This document shows positions 46,927 to 54,936 of a DNA stretch of 64,000 nucleotides, piece by piece (positions within the stretch are counted from its first letter, which is position 1; the number at the start of each line of letters is the position of its first letter). The translations under genes and the position numbers were made by a program. The notes beneath the pieces are model-generated. The model was not told the DNA's origin. It did not search any database and worked only from the letters and a program-made list of their open reading frames with translations. Origin of the DNA: Halomonas urumqiensis (GTDB lineage Bacteria > Pseudomonadota > Gammaproteobacteria > Pseudomonadales > Halomonadaceae); assembly GCF_003028575.1 (NCBI RefSeq), contig NZ_PYUD01000002.1:248001-312000 (forward strand). The letters are read 5' to 3'.

Positions 46927-48065
46927 GAGCCACCACCCAAACGCCGGTAACGCCCGCGCAGCCGCTCCCTGACCACCTCGGCCAGCGTATTGACCAGGAA
47001 AGTGAAGATGAAAAGCAGCAACGCCGCCAGAAACAGCAACCGGTAATGGATCTCACCGGGGGCCGCCTCGGGCAGTTCGATGGCGATACTCGCCGCCAGT
47101 GAGCGCATCCCTTCCAGCGGACTCAGGCTCATCAGTGCCGTGTTGCCGCTGACCATCAGCACGATCATGGTTTCGCCGACGGCGCGTCCGGCACCGATCA
47201 TCACCGCCGAAAAGAGCCCCGGCCCCGCTGCCGGCAACACCACCTTCCACAGCGTCTGCCAGCGGGTCGCACCCAGCGCTTCGGCGCCTTCACCCAGGTG
47301 CCCGGGCACCCCGGAGAGCGCATCCTCGGCCAGCGCATAGATGCCCGGAATCACCGCGAAGCCCATGGCGAGCCCGACAATCAAGGCATTACGTGCCGAA
47401 TAATCGAGCCCGAAGCGGCTATCCAGCCAGCCACGCAGGTCGCCGTTGAACAGCTGAGTCTCGATCCAGGGCGACAGAAACAGGGCAACACCCACCCACA
47501 GTGCCAACCACGGCACCAGCCACAGCCCCGCCCACCCCAGCGGCAGGAGGCGACGCATCCGCGGCGGTAGCCACGACCACAGCGCCCCGGCCAGCAACAC
47601 GCAAACCGGCATCACCACCAGCAGGGAAAGGGCACCCGCCAGGTGGCGTTCCACATAGGGCGCCAGCACCAGCCCGGCGACGAAGCCGATGACCACACCG
47701 GGGAGGGCCTCCATCAGTTCCAGGGTGGGCTTGATTCGGCTGCGCAGCCGGCGCGACATGAACACCGAAGAGTGCATGGCCGCACCCAGCGCCACCGGCA
47801 CGGCAAACAACAAGGCAAAGCAGGCCGCCTTGAGGGTTCCCCATATCAGTGGCGAGAGATCCTGAAACGGCACCTCCGCGGACGACATGAACAGCGGCAC
47901 CACCTCGATGGCCAGGAAGACCCCGATCGCCAGGACCGCCAGAATCACCCCGATGCCTCCCGCCGTGATCAGCGCCGTCGCCAAACGATCACGCCCCTGG
48001 CGGAAGCGCTTGCCAAGGGGCGTGGCGTTGGAAGATGTGGCAACGGGTGGTGTGGGTTCGATCAT
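46923..48065 (-). CDS. pstC: Phosphate ABC transporter permease PstC
   Basis: A 380-residue inner-membrane permease. The first helix is ITAGGIGVILAVLAIGVFLA. The core includes LWGTLKAA-type IWGTLKAACFALLFAVPVA, MEALPGVVIGFVAGL, the EAA loop GAEALGATRWQTLWKVVLP and GRAVGETMIVLM. By memory, Pseudomonas PstC carries a large extra domain after the first helix; here only about ten residues separate helix one from the core, so that domain is absent. ATG 48065 is preferred to an in-frame TTG at 48092. A Pho box lies 40 bases upstream. Confidence 0.93.
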   Translation of the reverse strand: MIEPTPPVATSSNATPLGKRFRQGRDRLATALITAGGIGVILAVLAIGVFLAIEVVPLFMSSAEVPFQDLSPLIWGTLKAACFALLFAVPVALGAAMHSSVFMSRRLRSRIKPTLELMEALPGVVIGFVAGLVLAPYVERHLAGALSLLVVMPVCVLLAGALWSWLPPRMRRLLPLGWAGLWLVPWLALWVGVALFLSPWIETQLFNGDLRGWLDSRFGLDYSARNALIVGLAMGFAVIPGIYALAEDALSGVPGHLGEGAEALGATRWQTLWKVVLPAAGPGLFSAVMIGAGRAVGETMIVLMVSGNTALMSLSPLEGMRSLAASIAIELPEAAPGEIHYRLLFLAALLLFIFTFLVNTLAEVVRERLRGRYRRLGGGS

Positions 48066-48104
48066 GGTCGATCCCCAACTCCTGACGGGCAATGACAGAA
48101 AAAT

Positions 48105-48132
48105 ACGACATTGTCATGACAACTCCATGACA
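48105..48132 (-). promoter_or_regulatory. Three-unit Pho box between pstS and pstC
   Basis: On the minus strand TGTCAT, TGTCAT and TGTCGT occur at 48132-48127, 48121-48116 and 48110-48105, exactly 11 bases apart. This is the direct-repeat pattern bound by PhoB. It lies between the pstS stop (48136) and the pstC start (48065), so pstCAB-phoU probably has its own PhoB-driven promoter. Confidence 0.8.
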
Positions 48133-48135
48133 CCT

Positions 48136-49113
48136 TCAACCACCCCCGGGATGGTCAGCGTCGTCACGAAGTCGCTCGAGCAGCGCGTGTCGCTCTTCAT
48201 CGAGCTGTGCGTCCGAGAGCGGCACGAAGCCAAGCTCTCGTACGATCTGCTGCCCCTCGGGCGACAGGGTCAGCTCGATGAACGCCCGTTCCGGCGCCGG
48301 CAATGGCTGCCCCGGTGGCAGGTTGACGTAAAGATAGAGGCCGCGCGCCATGGGGTACTCGCCGCTGCGCACCGATTCCGGGCTTGGGGTGTGCAGTTGG
48401 CCCTGTTCATCCTTGCGTGCCAAGGCCTTCACGCTGGCGGTGAGATGGTTCATGCCGGTATAGCCGATCGACGATGGCTCCGCCGCCACCGCCGCCACCA
48501 CAGCAGCGGACCCCATGTGCTCGTTGACCCGTACTCGGTAGTCGCCACCGCACAGCGCGACCTCCCTGAAGAGACCATGGGTTCCCGAGGCAACATTGCG
48601 CCCATGCAATACGATCCGGTCAGCGGGCAAGGTCAATCCCAACTGGCTCCAGCGCGTGATGGGCGTCTCGGCACCGCACTCACGCGTCGTGGAGAAAATG
48701 GCATCGAGCTGTTCGGCACTCAATGCCTCGAGAGGGTGATGGCGATGCACCACCACCACCAGGGCGTCACGCGCTACCTCGATCTCGAGGGGCGGATAGC
48801 CATGCCTGTCGATGAATTCCTGACGCTCCTCGACGCGCATCGGCCGCGACATCGGGCCAAGCCGTGTGGTACCGGCCGCCAGTGCGGCGGGCGCGCTGGC
48901 CGAGCCGCTGGCCAGCAATTGCAGACGCACCCCGGGATGCTGTTCGGCAAGCCGCTCGCCCCAGCGCAACATCAGGCTCGCCAGGGTATCGGAACCCACC
49001 GCACCGAGGTTACCTGCCACGTCACCCACGCCCTCGTCCGTCATGCCAAGGGTCGGCAACATGACCAATGCCATGGCGGCTAGCCAACGTCGAAATCTCC
49101 TTCGCCGATGCAT
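48136..49113 (-). CDS. pstS: Phosphate ABC transporter substrate-binding protein PstS
   Basis: A 325-residue periplasmic binding protein. The signal peptide is MHRRRRFRRWLAAMALVMLP and ends near GMTDE. The phosphate-binding loops are visible: VGSDTLASLM near the mature start, a LGPMSRPM segment, and the domain-two GRNVASGTHGLFREV with the Ser-Gly-Thr. It hands phosphate to PstCA. It is divergent from the thioesterase gene. I could not find a clear Pho box upstream of it, only the one after it. Confidence 0.93.
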   Translation of the reverse strand: MHRRRRFRRWLAAMALVMLPTLGMTDEGVGDVAGNLGAVGSDTLASLMLRWGERLAEQHPGVRLQLLASGSASAPAALAAGTTRLGPMSRPMRVEERQEFIDRHGYPPLEIEVARDALVVVVHRHHPLEALSAEQLDAIFSTTRECGAETPITRWSQLGLTLPADRIVLHGRNVASGTHGLFREVALCGGDYRVRVNEHMGSAAVVAAVAAEPSSIGYTGMNHLTASVKALARKDEQGQLHTPSPESVRSGEYPMARGLYLYVNLPPGQPLPAPERAFIELTLSPEGQQIVRELGFVPLSDAQLDEERHALLERLRDDADHPGGG

Positions 49114-49272
49114 TCAGTCTCCTCGATTCCGGCCCGGCGCCCCCGGCAGGATGACGCAGCGCTGGTGATAGATGATCACAAGCGTATACCATGACCTCTG
49201 AAAGAGCGCCCACAGACGATGGCGCGTCAGGCCGACAATAACAATCCCGATACCCCCGGAAAGCGACACCCC

Positions 49273-49674
49273 ATGACAGAGCTCGATGACATTCCCGCCC
49301 CGCAAGGCCAGTTAGCGCTCAAGCTGGTGGCCAGCCGCCAGGATACCAATCTGCACGGCGATATCGCCGGTGGTTGGCTGGTCGCCCACATGGATCAGGC
49401 CGCCGAGCTGGCAGCGAGCCTAGAGGCGCGCGGACGCACCGCCACCGTGGCCATCGAAACCATGGACTTCCTGAGTCCCGTGCGCGTCGGTTCGGTGGTC
49501 CACATCTTCACCCTGGTGCGCGAGATCGGCCACAGTTCGGTGAAGATCGATGTGGAGGTGTGGATCCGCCAGCCCAACGAGCGTGACCCCCACGAGCTGC
49601 ACAAGGTCACCGAGGCCCGTTTCGTGATGGTCGCACTGGACGACAACGGCCGCATCCGCGCCGTGCATCCCTGA
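49273..49674 (+). CDS. yciA: YciA-type acyl-CoA thioesterase
   Basis: A 133-residue hotdog-fold thioesterase that hydrolyses acyl-CoA. It has PQGQLALKLVASRQDTNLHGDIAGGWL, whose Asp in the N-x-x-G-D-I-x-G-G-W-L motif is catalytic in YciA, and VAIETMDFLSPVRVGSVV. The ATG at 49273 fits the family start; the frame before it has no ribosome site. Length matches the family. It is divergent from pstS. Confidence 0.9.
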   Translation: MTELDDIPAPQGQLALKLVASRQDTNLHGDIAGGWLVAHMDQAAELAASLEARGRTATVAIETMDFLSPVRVGSVVHIFTLVREIGHSSVKIDVEVWIRQPNERDPHELHKVTEARFVMVALDDNGRIRAVHP

Positions 49675-49697
49675 ACGGACGGACGTTGAACGTCAAA

Positions 49698-49717
49698 GGG
49701 GCGCCGCATGGCGCCCC
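49698..49717. terminator. Hairpin between thioesterase and TRAP protein genes
   Basis: GGGGCGCC and GGCGCCCC with a four-base loop lie between two convergent genes. There is no strong T-run on either side, so it is a possible bidirectional terminator. Confidence 0.55.
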
Positions 49718-49750
49718 TGAGTCATGCCGGGCCGCAAGGCCCAAGGGGCA

Positions 49751-50851
49751 TCAGGCCCCGACGTTTTCGCGATTCTTCAGGTAGGCATACTCGCCCACGT
49801 CACTGAAGCGACGCAGCAACTGCTGGAACGCCTTGTAGGACTCATAGACCTTGCGCGAATCCTCATCCTCGTCCACCTGGTTCTGGATCGCCGCCAATGA
49901 CGCCTCATGCAGTGCCGCCATCACGTCCTCCGGGAAGGACCGCAGTTGCACGCCGTGCTCATCGACCAGCGTGTCGAGCGCCTGGGCGTTGCGGTAGGCG
50001 AATTCGCTGATCATCGCCAGGTTGGAGGCGCGCGCCGCCTCGGTGACCACTGCCTTGAGATCGTCCGGCAGGGCGTTCCAGGCATCCAGGTTGACGGTCC
50101 CCTCGAGGACCGCACTGGGCTCGTTCCACGCCGAGGTGTAGTAGTAGTCCGCCACCTGATGCAGGCCAAAGGCCAGGTCGTTGTAGGGGCCCACCCAGTC
50201 GGCGGCATCCAGCACGCCAGTCTGCATGGAGGTGAAGATCTCAGAGCCCGGCATGTTCACGGTGGTCACGCCGATGCCGTTCATCGCCTCACCGGCAAGC
50301 CCCGGCAAGCGCAGGCGCAGGCCCTGCATGTCCTCGAGGGAGTTGATCTCCTTCTTGAACCAGCCAGCCATCTGGGTACCCGTGTTACCCACCGGGAAGG
50401 GCTTGAGGTTGTGCTTGCCGTAGACCTCGTCCCACAGCTCCTGACCGCCGCCGTGGTACAGCCAGGCGTTGGTCTCGGTGGTGTTCATGCCGAACGGTAC
50501 CGCGGTGAAGAACTGCGAGGCGGCGACCTTGCCACGCCAGTAATAGGACGCGGAGTGACCCATCTCGGCGGTACCGGCGGCCACGGCGTCGAACACCTCG
50601 AGGGCCGGCACCAGCTCACCGGCGCCATGCACGCGAATCCGCATGCGCCCACCGGAGAGCGCTTCGATGCGCTTGGCGAAATCGTTGGCCCCGGTACCCA
50701 GTGCCGGGAAGTTCTTCGGCCAGGAGGTCACCATGTCCCAGGTGATGGTCTCCTGGGCACTGGCGGTGGAAACGAAAGGCGCGGCGGCGATACCAACAGC
50801 ACCGGCACCCAGGGTCGTAAGACTGGACTTGAGAAAGAGACGACGTTGCAT
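49751..50851 (-). CDS. dctP: TRAP transporter substrate-binding protein (DctP/TakP-like), Tat-exported
   Basis: A 366-residue periplasmic binding protein of the TRAP DctP family, similar to the alpha-keto acid-binding TakP group. The N-terminus has a twin-arginine signal (RRLFLKSSL, hydrophobic core, cleavage after STASA). Family marks are WDMVTSWPKNFPALGTGAN, GHSASYYWRGK, GLRLRLPGLAGE and DAADWVGPYNDLAFGLHQ. The substrate is inferred as a keto or carboxylic acid. No membrane partners (DctQ, DctM) lie next to it, so it must use subunits encoded elsewhere. ATG 50860 is an equal start. Confidence 0.88.
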   Translation of the reverse strand: MQRRLFLKSSLTTLGAGAVGIAAAPFVSTASAQETITWDMVTSWPKNFPALGTGANDFAKRIEALSGGRMRIRVHGAGELVPALEVFDAVAAGTAEMGHSASYYWRGKVAASQFFTAVPFGMNTTETNAWLYHGGGQELWDEVYGKHNLKPFPVGNTGTQMAGWFKKEINSLEDMQGLRLRLPGLAGEAMNGIGVTTVNMPGSEIFTSMQTGVLDAADWVGPYNDLAFGLHQVADYYYTSAWNEPSAVLEGTVNLDAWNALPDDLKAVVTEAARASNLAMISEFAYRNAQALDTLVDEHGVQLRSFPEDVMAALHEASLAAIQNQVDEDEDSRKVYESYKAFQQLLRRFSDVGEYAYLKNRENVGA

Positions 50852-50995
50852 GGCGGGCATGACTCCAGGAAATTGTTCTGATCCACGCTCTCGGGCGCGA
50901 TATGTCCGCCTAGCAGTATGCGGCAGACGCCAATTGCCGGGCAAGCACGCGGGTTGACGTTCACGTCAACGGGCATGTCACCCAGCAGAGAAACC

Positions 50996-53197
50996 CTATA
51001 ACGGCATCAGCTTGGCAAATCCCAGCACCAGCCATTTATCGCCTTCGCCTTCGAAGCTGACCTGCACCCGCGCACGTTCGCCCTGGCCTTCGGCGTTGAG
51101 AATCACGCCTTCGCCGAACACCGGGTGGCGCACGCGCTGCCCCAGCGACAACGACGGAAACTCGGCCCCTCCGTTGACCTCGGTCTGCCGCAGGCCGCTT
51201 GGCCTTGCGCTGGTCACTGGGCGCGAGATCTGGCCACGCAGGCGTACCTCTTCGAGGAATTCCTCGGGAATCTCGCGCAGGAAGCGCGAGGCACGCTGGA
51301 AGGTCTCCTTGCCGTGCAGGCGGCGAATCTCGGCATGGGTCAGGTAGAGCTTCTTCATCGCCCGGGTCAGCCCCACGTAGCAGAGGCGACGCTCTTCCTC
51401 GAGGCGTCCCGGCTCTTCCATGGACATCTTGTGCGGGAACAGGCCCTCCTCGACCCCGGCCACGAACACCACCGGAAACTCGAGGCCCTTGGCGGAGTGC
51501 AGGGTCATCAACTGGACGCTGTCCTCGAACTCGTCGGCCTCGTGGTCGCCGGCGTTGAGCGCCGCCTCGGAGAGGAAGGCTTCCAGCGCCACGGCGCCTT
51601 CGCCAGCCTCGGGTGGCTCGAAGGCTTCGCCTTGGGTGAAGGCACGTGCCGCGGTGACCAGTTCCTCGAGGTTCTCGACCCTCGCCTGGCCTTTCTCGCC
51701 CTTTTCGCTGCGGTGATGCTCGACAAGCCCCGAGGCCTCGATCACCCGATCGATGATCTCGTGCAGCGACATGCCCGCGGTGTCGTTGTCCAGGCGCTCG
51801 ATCAAGTCGGCAAACGTGGTGACCGACGTCCCCGCCCGGCCCTTCAGCGTGCCATCGCTCAACCCGTCATGCAGCGCCTGCCAAAGCGAAACGCCCTGTT
51901 CACGGGCGCGCGTGCGCAGGATTTCCACGGTGCGCGTGCCGATGCCGCGCGCCGGGACGTTGATCACCCGCTCCAGTGACGCATCGTCGTCACGGTTGAG
52001 CAGCAGGCGCAGGTAGGCCAATGCATTCTTGATCTCGAGGCGTTCGTAGAAGCGCTGGCCACCATAGATCCGATAGGGCACGCCCTGGCGGATCAGCGTC
52101 TCCTCGATCACCCGCGACTGGGCATTGGAGCGGTAGAGGATGGCGATATCGCGGTGCATGAAGCCTTCATCGACTTTTTCGCGCAGGGTGTCGACGATGA
52201 AGCGCGCCTCGTCCAGGTCGTTGAAACCGGCGTAGACCGAGATCGGCTCGCCGCGCGCGCCATCGGTCCACAGTTCCTTGCCCATGCGCTCGGCGTTGTG
52301 GCTGATCAAGGCGTTGGCGGCCTCGAGGATGGCACTGGTGGAGCGGTAGTTCTGTTCCAGCCGCACGGTATGCGTCTGGGGGAACTCGCGTTCGAAACGC
52401 CGAATGTTCTCGATGCGTGCCCCACGCCAGCCATAGATCGACTGGTCGTCATCGCCGACCACGGTCATCGGCGTACGCATGCCGGAGAGCAGCTTCAGCC
52501 AGGCGTACTGGAGCGTGTTGGTGTCCTGAAATTCGTCTACCAGCACGTGGCCGAAGCGCTCCTGGTAATGGGCCAGCAGCGCCGGGTTGTCGCGCAGAAG
52601 CTCCAGACTGCGCAGCAGCAATTCGCCGAAATCGACCAGCCCGCCACGTTCACAGGTCAGTTGATAGCGCTCATAGAGCTCGACCATCTGGCCCATGTAG
52701 GCATCACCCGCGACATCGACTTGATGGGGGCGCAGCCCCTCTTCCTTGCAACCGGAAATGAACGACTGCACCTGGCGGGGTGGGAAGCGCTCGTCATCGA
52801 TGGAATGATCCTTGAGCAGGCGCTTGACCAGGCGCAACTGGTCGTCGGAGTCGATGATCTGGAAATGCTGGGGTAGCCGGGCATCCTGCCAGTGGGTGCG
52901 CAACAGGCGATGGGCGATGGAGTGGAAGGTGCCGACCCACACGTTACGCAACGACAGGCCAAGCAACGCTTCCAGGCGGGTTCGCATTTCGCGAGCCGCC
53001 TTGTTGGTAAAGGTCACGGCCAGCACCGCGTAGGGAGAAAGTCCCTCCGCCTGCATCAGCCAGGCAATGCGGTGGACCAGCACACGGGTCTTGCCGGAAC
53101 CGGCCCCCGCCAGCACCAGCATGTTGCCCTGAGGAGCGCTGACCGCCTCGCGCTGAGCGGTGTTGAGGTGGTCGAGAATCGCCGTGACGTCGTCCAT
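50996..53197 (-). CDS. uvrD: DNA helicase II UvrD
   Basis: A 733-residue superfamily 1A helicase for nucleotide excision and mismatch repair. It opens MDDVTAILDHLNTAQREAV, with Walker [58 protein letters not shown] and YVGLTRAM. The C-terminal QISRP and FPSLSLGQRVRHPVFGEG, leading to a small Tudor-like end, are typical of UvrD and absent from Rep. It lies downstream of hexR on the same strand, 143 bases away. Confidence 0.95.
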   Translation of the reverse strand: MDDVTAILDHLNTAQREAVSAPQGNMLVLAGAGSGKTRVLVHRIAWLMQAEGLSPYAVLAVTFTNKAAREMRTRLEALLGLSLRNVWVGTFHSIAHRLLRTHWQDARLPQHFQIIDSDDQLRLVKRLLKDHSIDDERFPPRQVQSFISGCKEEGLRPHQVDVAGDAYMGQMVELYERYQLTCERGGLVDFGELLLRSLELLRDNPALLAHYQERFGHVLVDEFQDTNTLQYAWLKLLSGMRTPMTVVGDDDQSIYGWRGARIENIRRFEREFPQTHTVRLEQNYRSTSAILEAANALISHNAERMGKELWTDGARGEPISVYAGFNDLDEARFIVDTLREKVDEGFMHRDIAILYRSNAQSRVIEETLIRQGVPYRIYGGQRFYERLEIKNALAYLRLLLNRDDDASLERVINVPARGIGTRTVEILRTRAREQGVSLWQALHDGLSDGTLKGRAGTSVTTFADLIERLDNDTAGMSLHEIIDRVIEASGLVEHHRSEKGEKGQARVENLEELVTAARAFTQGEAFEPPEAGEGAVALEAFLSEAALNAGDHEADEFEDSVQLMTLHSAKGLEFPVVFVAGVEEGLFPHKMSMEEPGRLEEERRLCYVGLTRAMKKLYLTHAEIRRLHGKETFQRASRFLREIPEEFLEEVRLRGQISRPVTSARPSGLRQTEVNGGAEFPSLSLGQRVRHPVFGEGVILNAEGQGERARVQVSFEGEGDKWLVLGFAKLMPL

Positions 53198-53340
53198 GGA
53201 GAGGGCATCGCTGCTGGTAAAATGGGCGATCAGCTTAGCATATCGTGCACTACGGAGTGGCTACCCCCGCTGGGCCAGGTGGATAATCCGTTCGCTCTGT
53301 ACTGTGCCGTGGACAGGCCTGCGGTGGGGCAAGACCCGTG

Positions 53341-54204
53341 TCAGGGTTTGCCTTCCTGCTCAGGAAAACGCAGCGGCGTCAGGCTCTTCTTCACCTCGCG
53401 AAGCTGTTCGGCGAGCTTCGGGCCGCGGGTCTTGGCCACTCCCACCGCCAGCACATCGACCAATACGAGATGCGCGATGCGCGAACTCATCGGGGTGTAG
53501 ATCTCGGTGTCCTCGTGGACATCGATATACAGCGGAAGGGTGACTTCCTCGGCCAGCGGCGAGCCGCTGGGACACAGCCCGATCACCGTCGCACCGGCCT
53601 CACGCGCCAGCCTGACGCTTGCCACCAGTGCCTTGGTACGGCCTGTCTGCGAGATGGCCACCACCACATCGCCCTCCTTGAGGGTCACCGCGGACATGTT
53701 CTGCATATGCGGATCGGTATAGGCGGCGGTGGATATCTGCAGGCGAAAGAACTTGTGCTGAGCATCGAAGGCCACCGCGCCGGAGGCGCCAAAGCCATAG
53801 AATTCGACCCGATTGGCCATCGCCAGGGCGTTGATGGCATGGCTCAGCGCTTCGTTGTCGAGACGATCGCGCACCGACAGCAGGGTGCCCACGGTGGAAT
53901 CGAAGATGCTGTGGGAAAATTCCGCCACCGAGTCGCTATCGTTCATCGAGAACTGGGCGAACTGGCTACCGCTCGCCAGCATCTGCGCAAGCTTGAGCTT
54001 GAAGTCCTGGAAACCGTTGCAGCCAAGTGCTCGGCAGAAGCGTACCACGGTCGGCTCGCTGACCTTGGCCTCGGTCGCCAGGTCGACGATGCGCATATGG
54101 ATGACTTCCTCGGGGTTGCGCAATACGAAGCGCGCCACTTTCTGTTCGGAGCGGCGAAAATGCTCCATGCGGCGTCTCATCTCATCGAACAGTGCACGAC
54201 TCAC
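53341..54204 (-). CDS. hexR: HexR/RpiR-family transcriptional regulator
   Basis: A 287-residue RpiR-family regulator. The N-terminal helix-turn-helix has SEQKVARFVLRNPEEV and EAKVSEPTVVRFCRALGCNGFQDFK. The C-terminal SIS sugar-phosphate domain has RVEFYGFGASGAVA and DVVVAISQTGRTKAL. In Gammaproteobacteria HexR represses zwf/edd-type glucose genes and is released by KDPG. No such genes lie here, so the target set is inferred. I prefer GTG 54204, six bases after AAGGAG, over the GTG at 54231; this gives the usual HexR length. Confidence 0.88.
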   Translation of the reverse strand: MSRALFDEMRRRMEHFRRSEQKVARFVLRNPEEVIHMRIVDLATEAKVSEPTVVRFCRALGCNGFQDFKLKLAQMLASGSQFAQFSMNDSDSVAEFSHSIFDSTVGTLLSVRDRLDNEALSHAINALAMANRVEFYGFGASGAVAFDAQHKFFRLQISTAAYTDPHMQNMSAVTLKEGDVVVAISQTGRTKALVASVRLAREAGATVIGLCPSGSPLAEEVTLPLYIDVHEDTEIYTPMSSRIAHLVLVDVLAVGVAKTRGPKLAEQLREVKKSLTPLRFPEQEGKP

Positions 54205-54569
54205 ACGGAACTCCTTGCTTGGCTTCGACACGCGGGCGGATCGCTACAGTATGCCCCAAGCGAGACCCTAAAGGGCACACCCCTCCTTCCTAATCCGGGC
54301 GGCTCGACGGCGACAGGCCTTTAACGGACACGCTGTTAACCCCTCCCTGGGCGCTAACTTTTTCGTCCCTGAAAAAGATGTCCGCTACGCCCTGTCCCCT
54401 GCGCCGCTCTTGCTTTTCGATTCCCCACTCACACTGCCTAGCCGGAAGTGCGTTGGCCAAGCGTTGTCGGCAGCCACTCGGCGGTGAAAAAGCCTGACCG
54501 TCATCATTCTGTCAAGTGGGGTATAGTAAATAGTGCAGTATCGCGATCCCCTGGTAAGGAGAGTCGATT
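54205..54569. other. Intergenic region with dispersed repeat
   Basis: This 365-base gap between hexR and a small gene holds the repeat structure at 54325-54384 and an AT-rich TATAGT at 54522-54527 that could be the -10 of the small gene. No -35 is convincing. No further coding frame is credible. Confidence 0.5.
54325..54384. repeat. Second copy of the intergenic repeat, with nested hairpins
   Basis: CGCTGTTAACCCC onward (54331-54356) matches 40132-40157 with two changes in 26 bases. Around it, CGGACA (54325-54330) pairs with TGTCCG (54379-54384), and inside CTTTTTC (54358-54364) pairs with GAAAAAG (54371-54377). It has the look of a mobile or REP-like palindromic element. Confidence 0.65.
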
Positions 54570-54785
54570 ATGCGCAATGCCGAACGGTTAACGACCCTGA
54601 AGAGCGAACTCCTCGATATCTTCATGAGCATGGAAGTCGTCGAGCACGAGCAACGCTCCCGCTCCGCCGCCCAGCGCAACCTGCGCGCCCGGCGTGGCAT
54701 CGAACTGCACCGGGAATTCAAACGGCTATCCCGTGACATCGCCCAGCTACCCGAAGACGAGCCGGTAGAGGACGAGATGCACTAG
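54570..54785 (+). CDS. Small conserved-looking hypothetical protein
   Basis: A 71-residue, highly charged protein starting MRNAERLTTLKSELLDIFM and ending EDEPVEDEMH. It has no membrane segment or cysteines. Helical patterns suggest a small coiled helical hairpin. GGAG lies seven bases before the ATG and a TATAGT further upstream could be its -10, so I think it is real. I recognise no family. It stands alone between hexR and a convergent transporter gene. Confidence 0.65.
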   Translation: MRNAERLTTLKSELLDIFMSMEVVEHEQRSRSAAQRNLRARRGIELHREFKRLSRDIAQLPEDEPVEDEMH

Positions 54786-54870
54786 GCCTTCCGGCACTTT
54801 CGGATACAGATTCCCTGATACAAATAGCGAAGCGCTTTCAGACACAGGCAAGGAAGCGGTTCCAGAGACA

Positions 54871-54896
54871 GCAAACCCCGCTTGTGCGGGGCTTGC
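54871..54896 (-). terminator. Terminator after the sodium symporter gene
   Basis: GCAAACCCCGC and GCGGGGCTTGC (one T-G pair) with a TTGT loop lie 40 bases after the transporter stop on the minus strand, and 86 bases after the small gene on the plus strand. It may serve both. Confidence 0.65.
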
Positions 54897-54936
54897 AGGG
54901 ACTTGCTCTCCGTTTTTTCGGCGTTACAGAAGCCCG

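Noticed and set aside
49114..49272. Pho box upstream of pstS
   Set aside because: GTCAT-like words are present but not at 11-base spacing, so I do not call a site.
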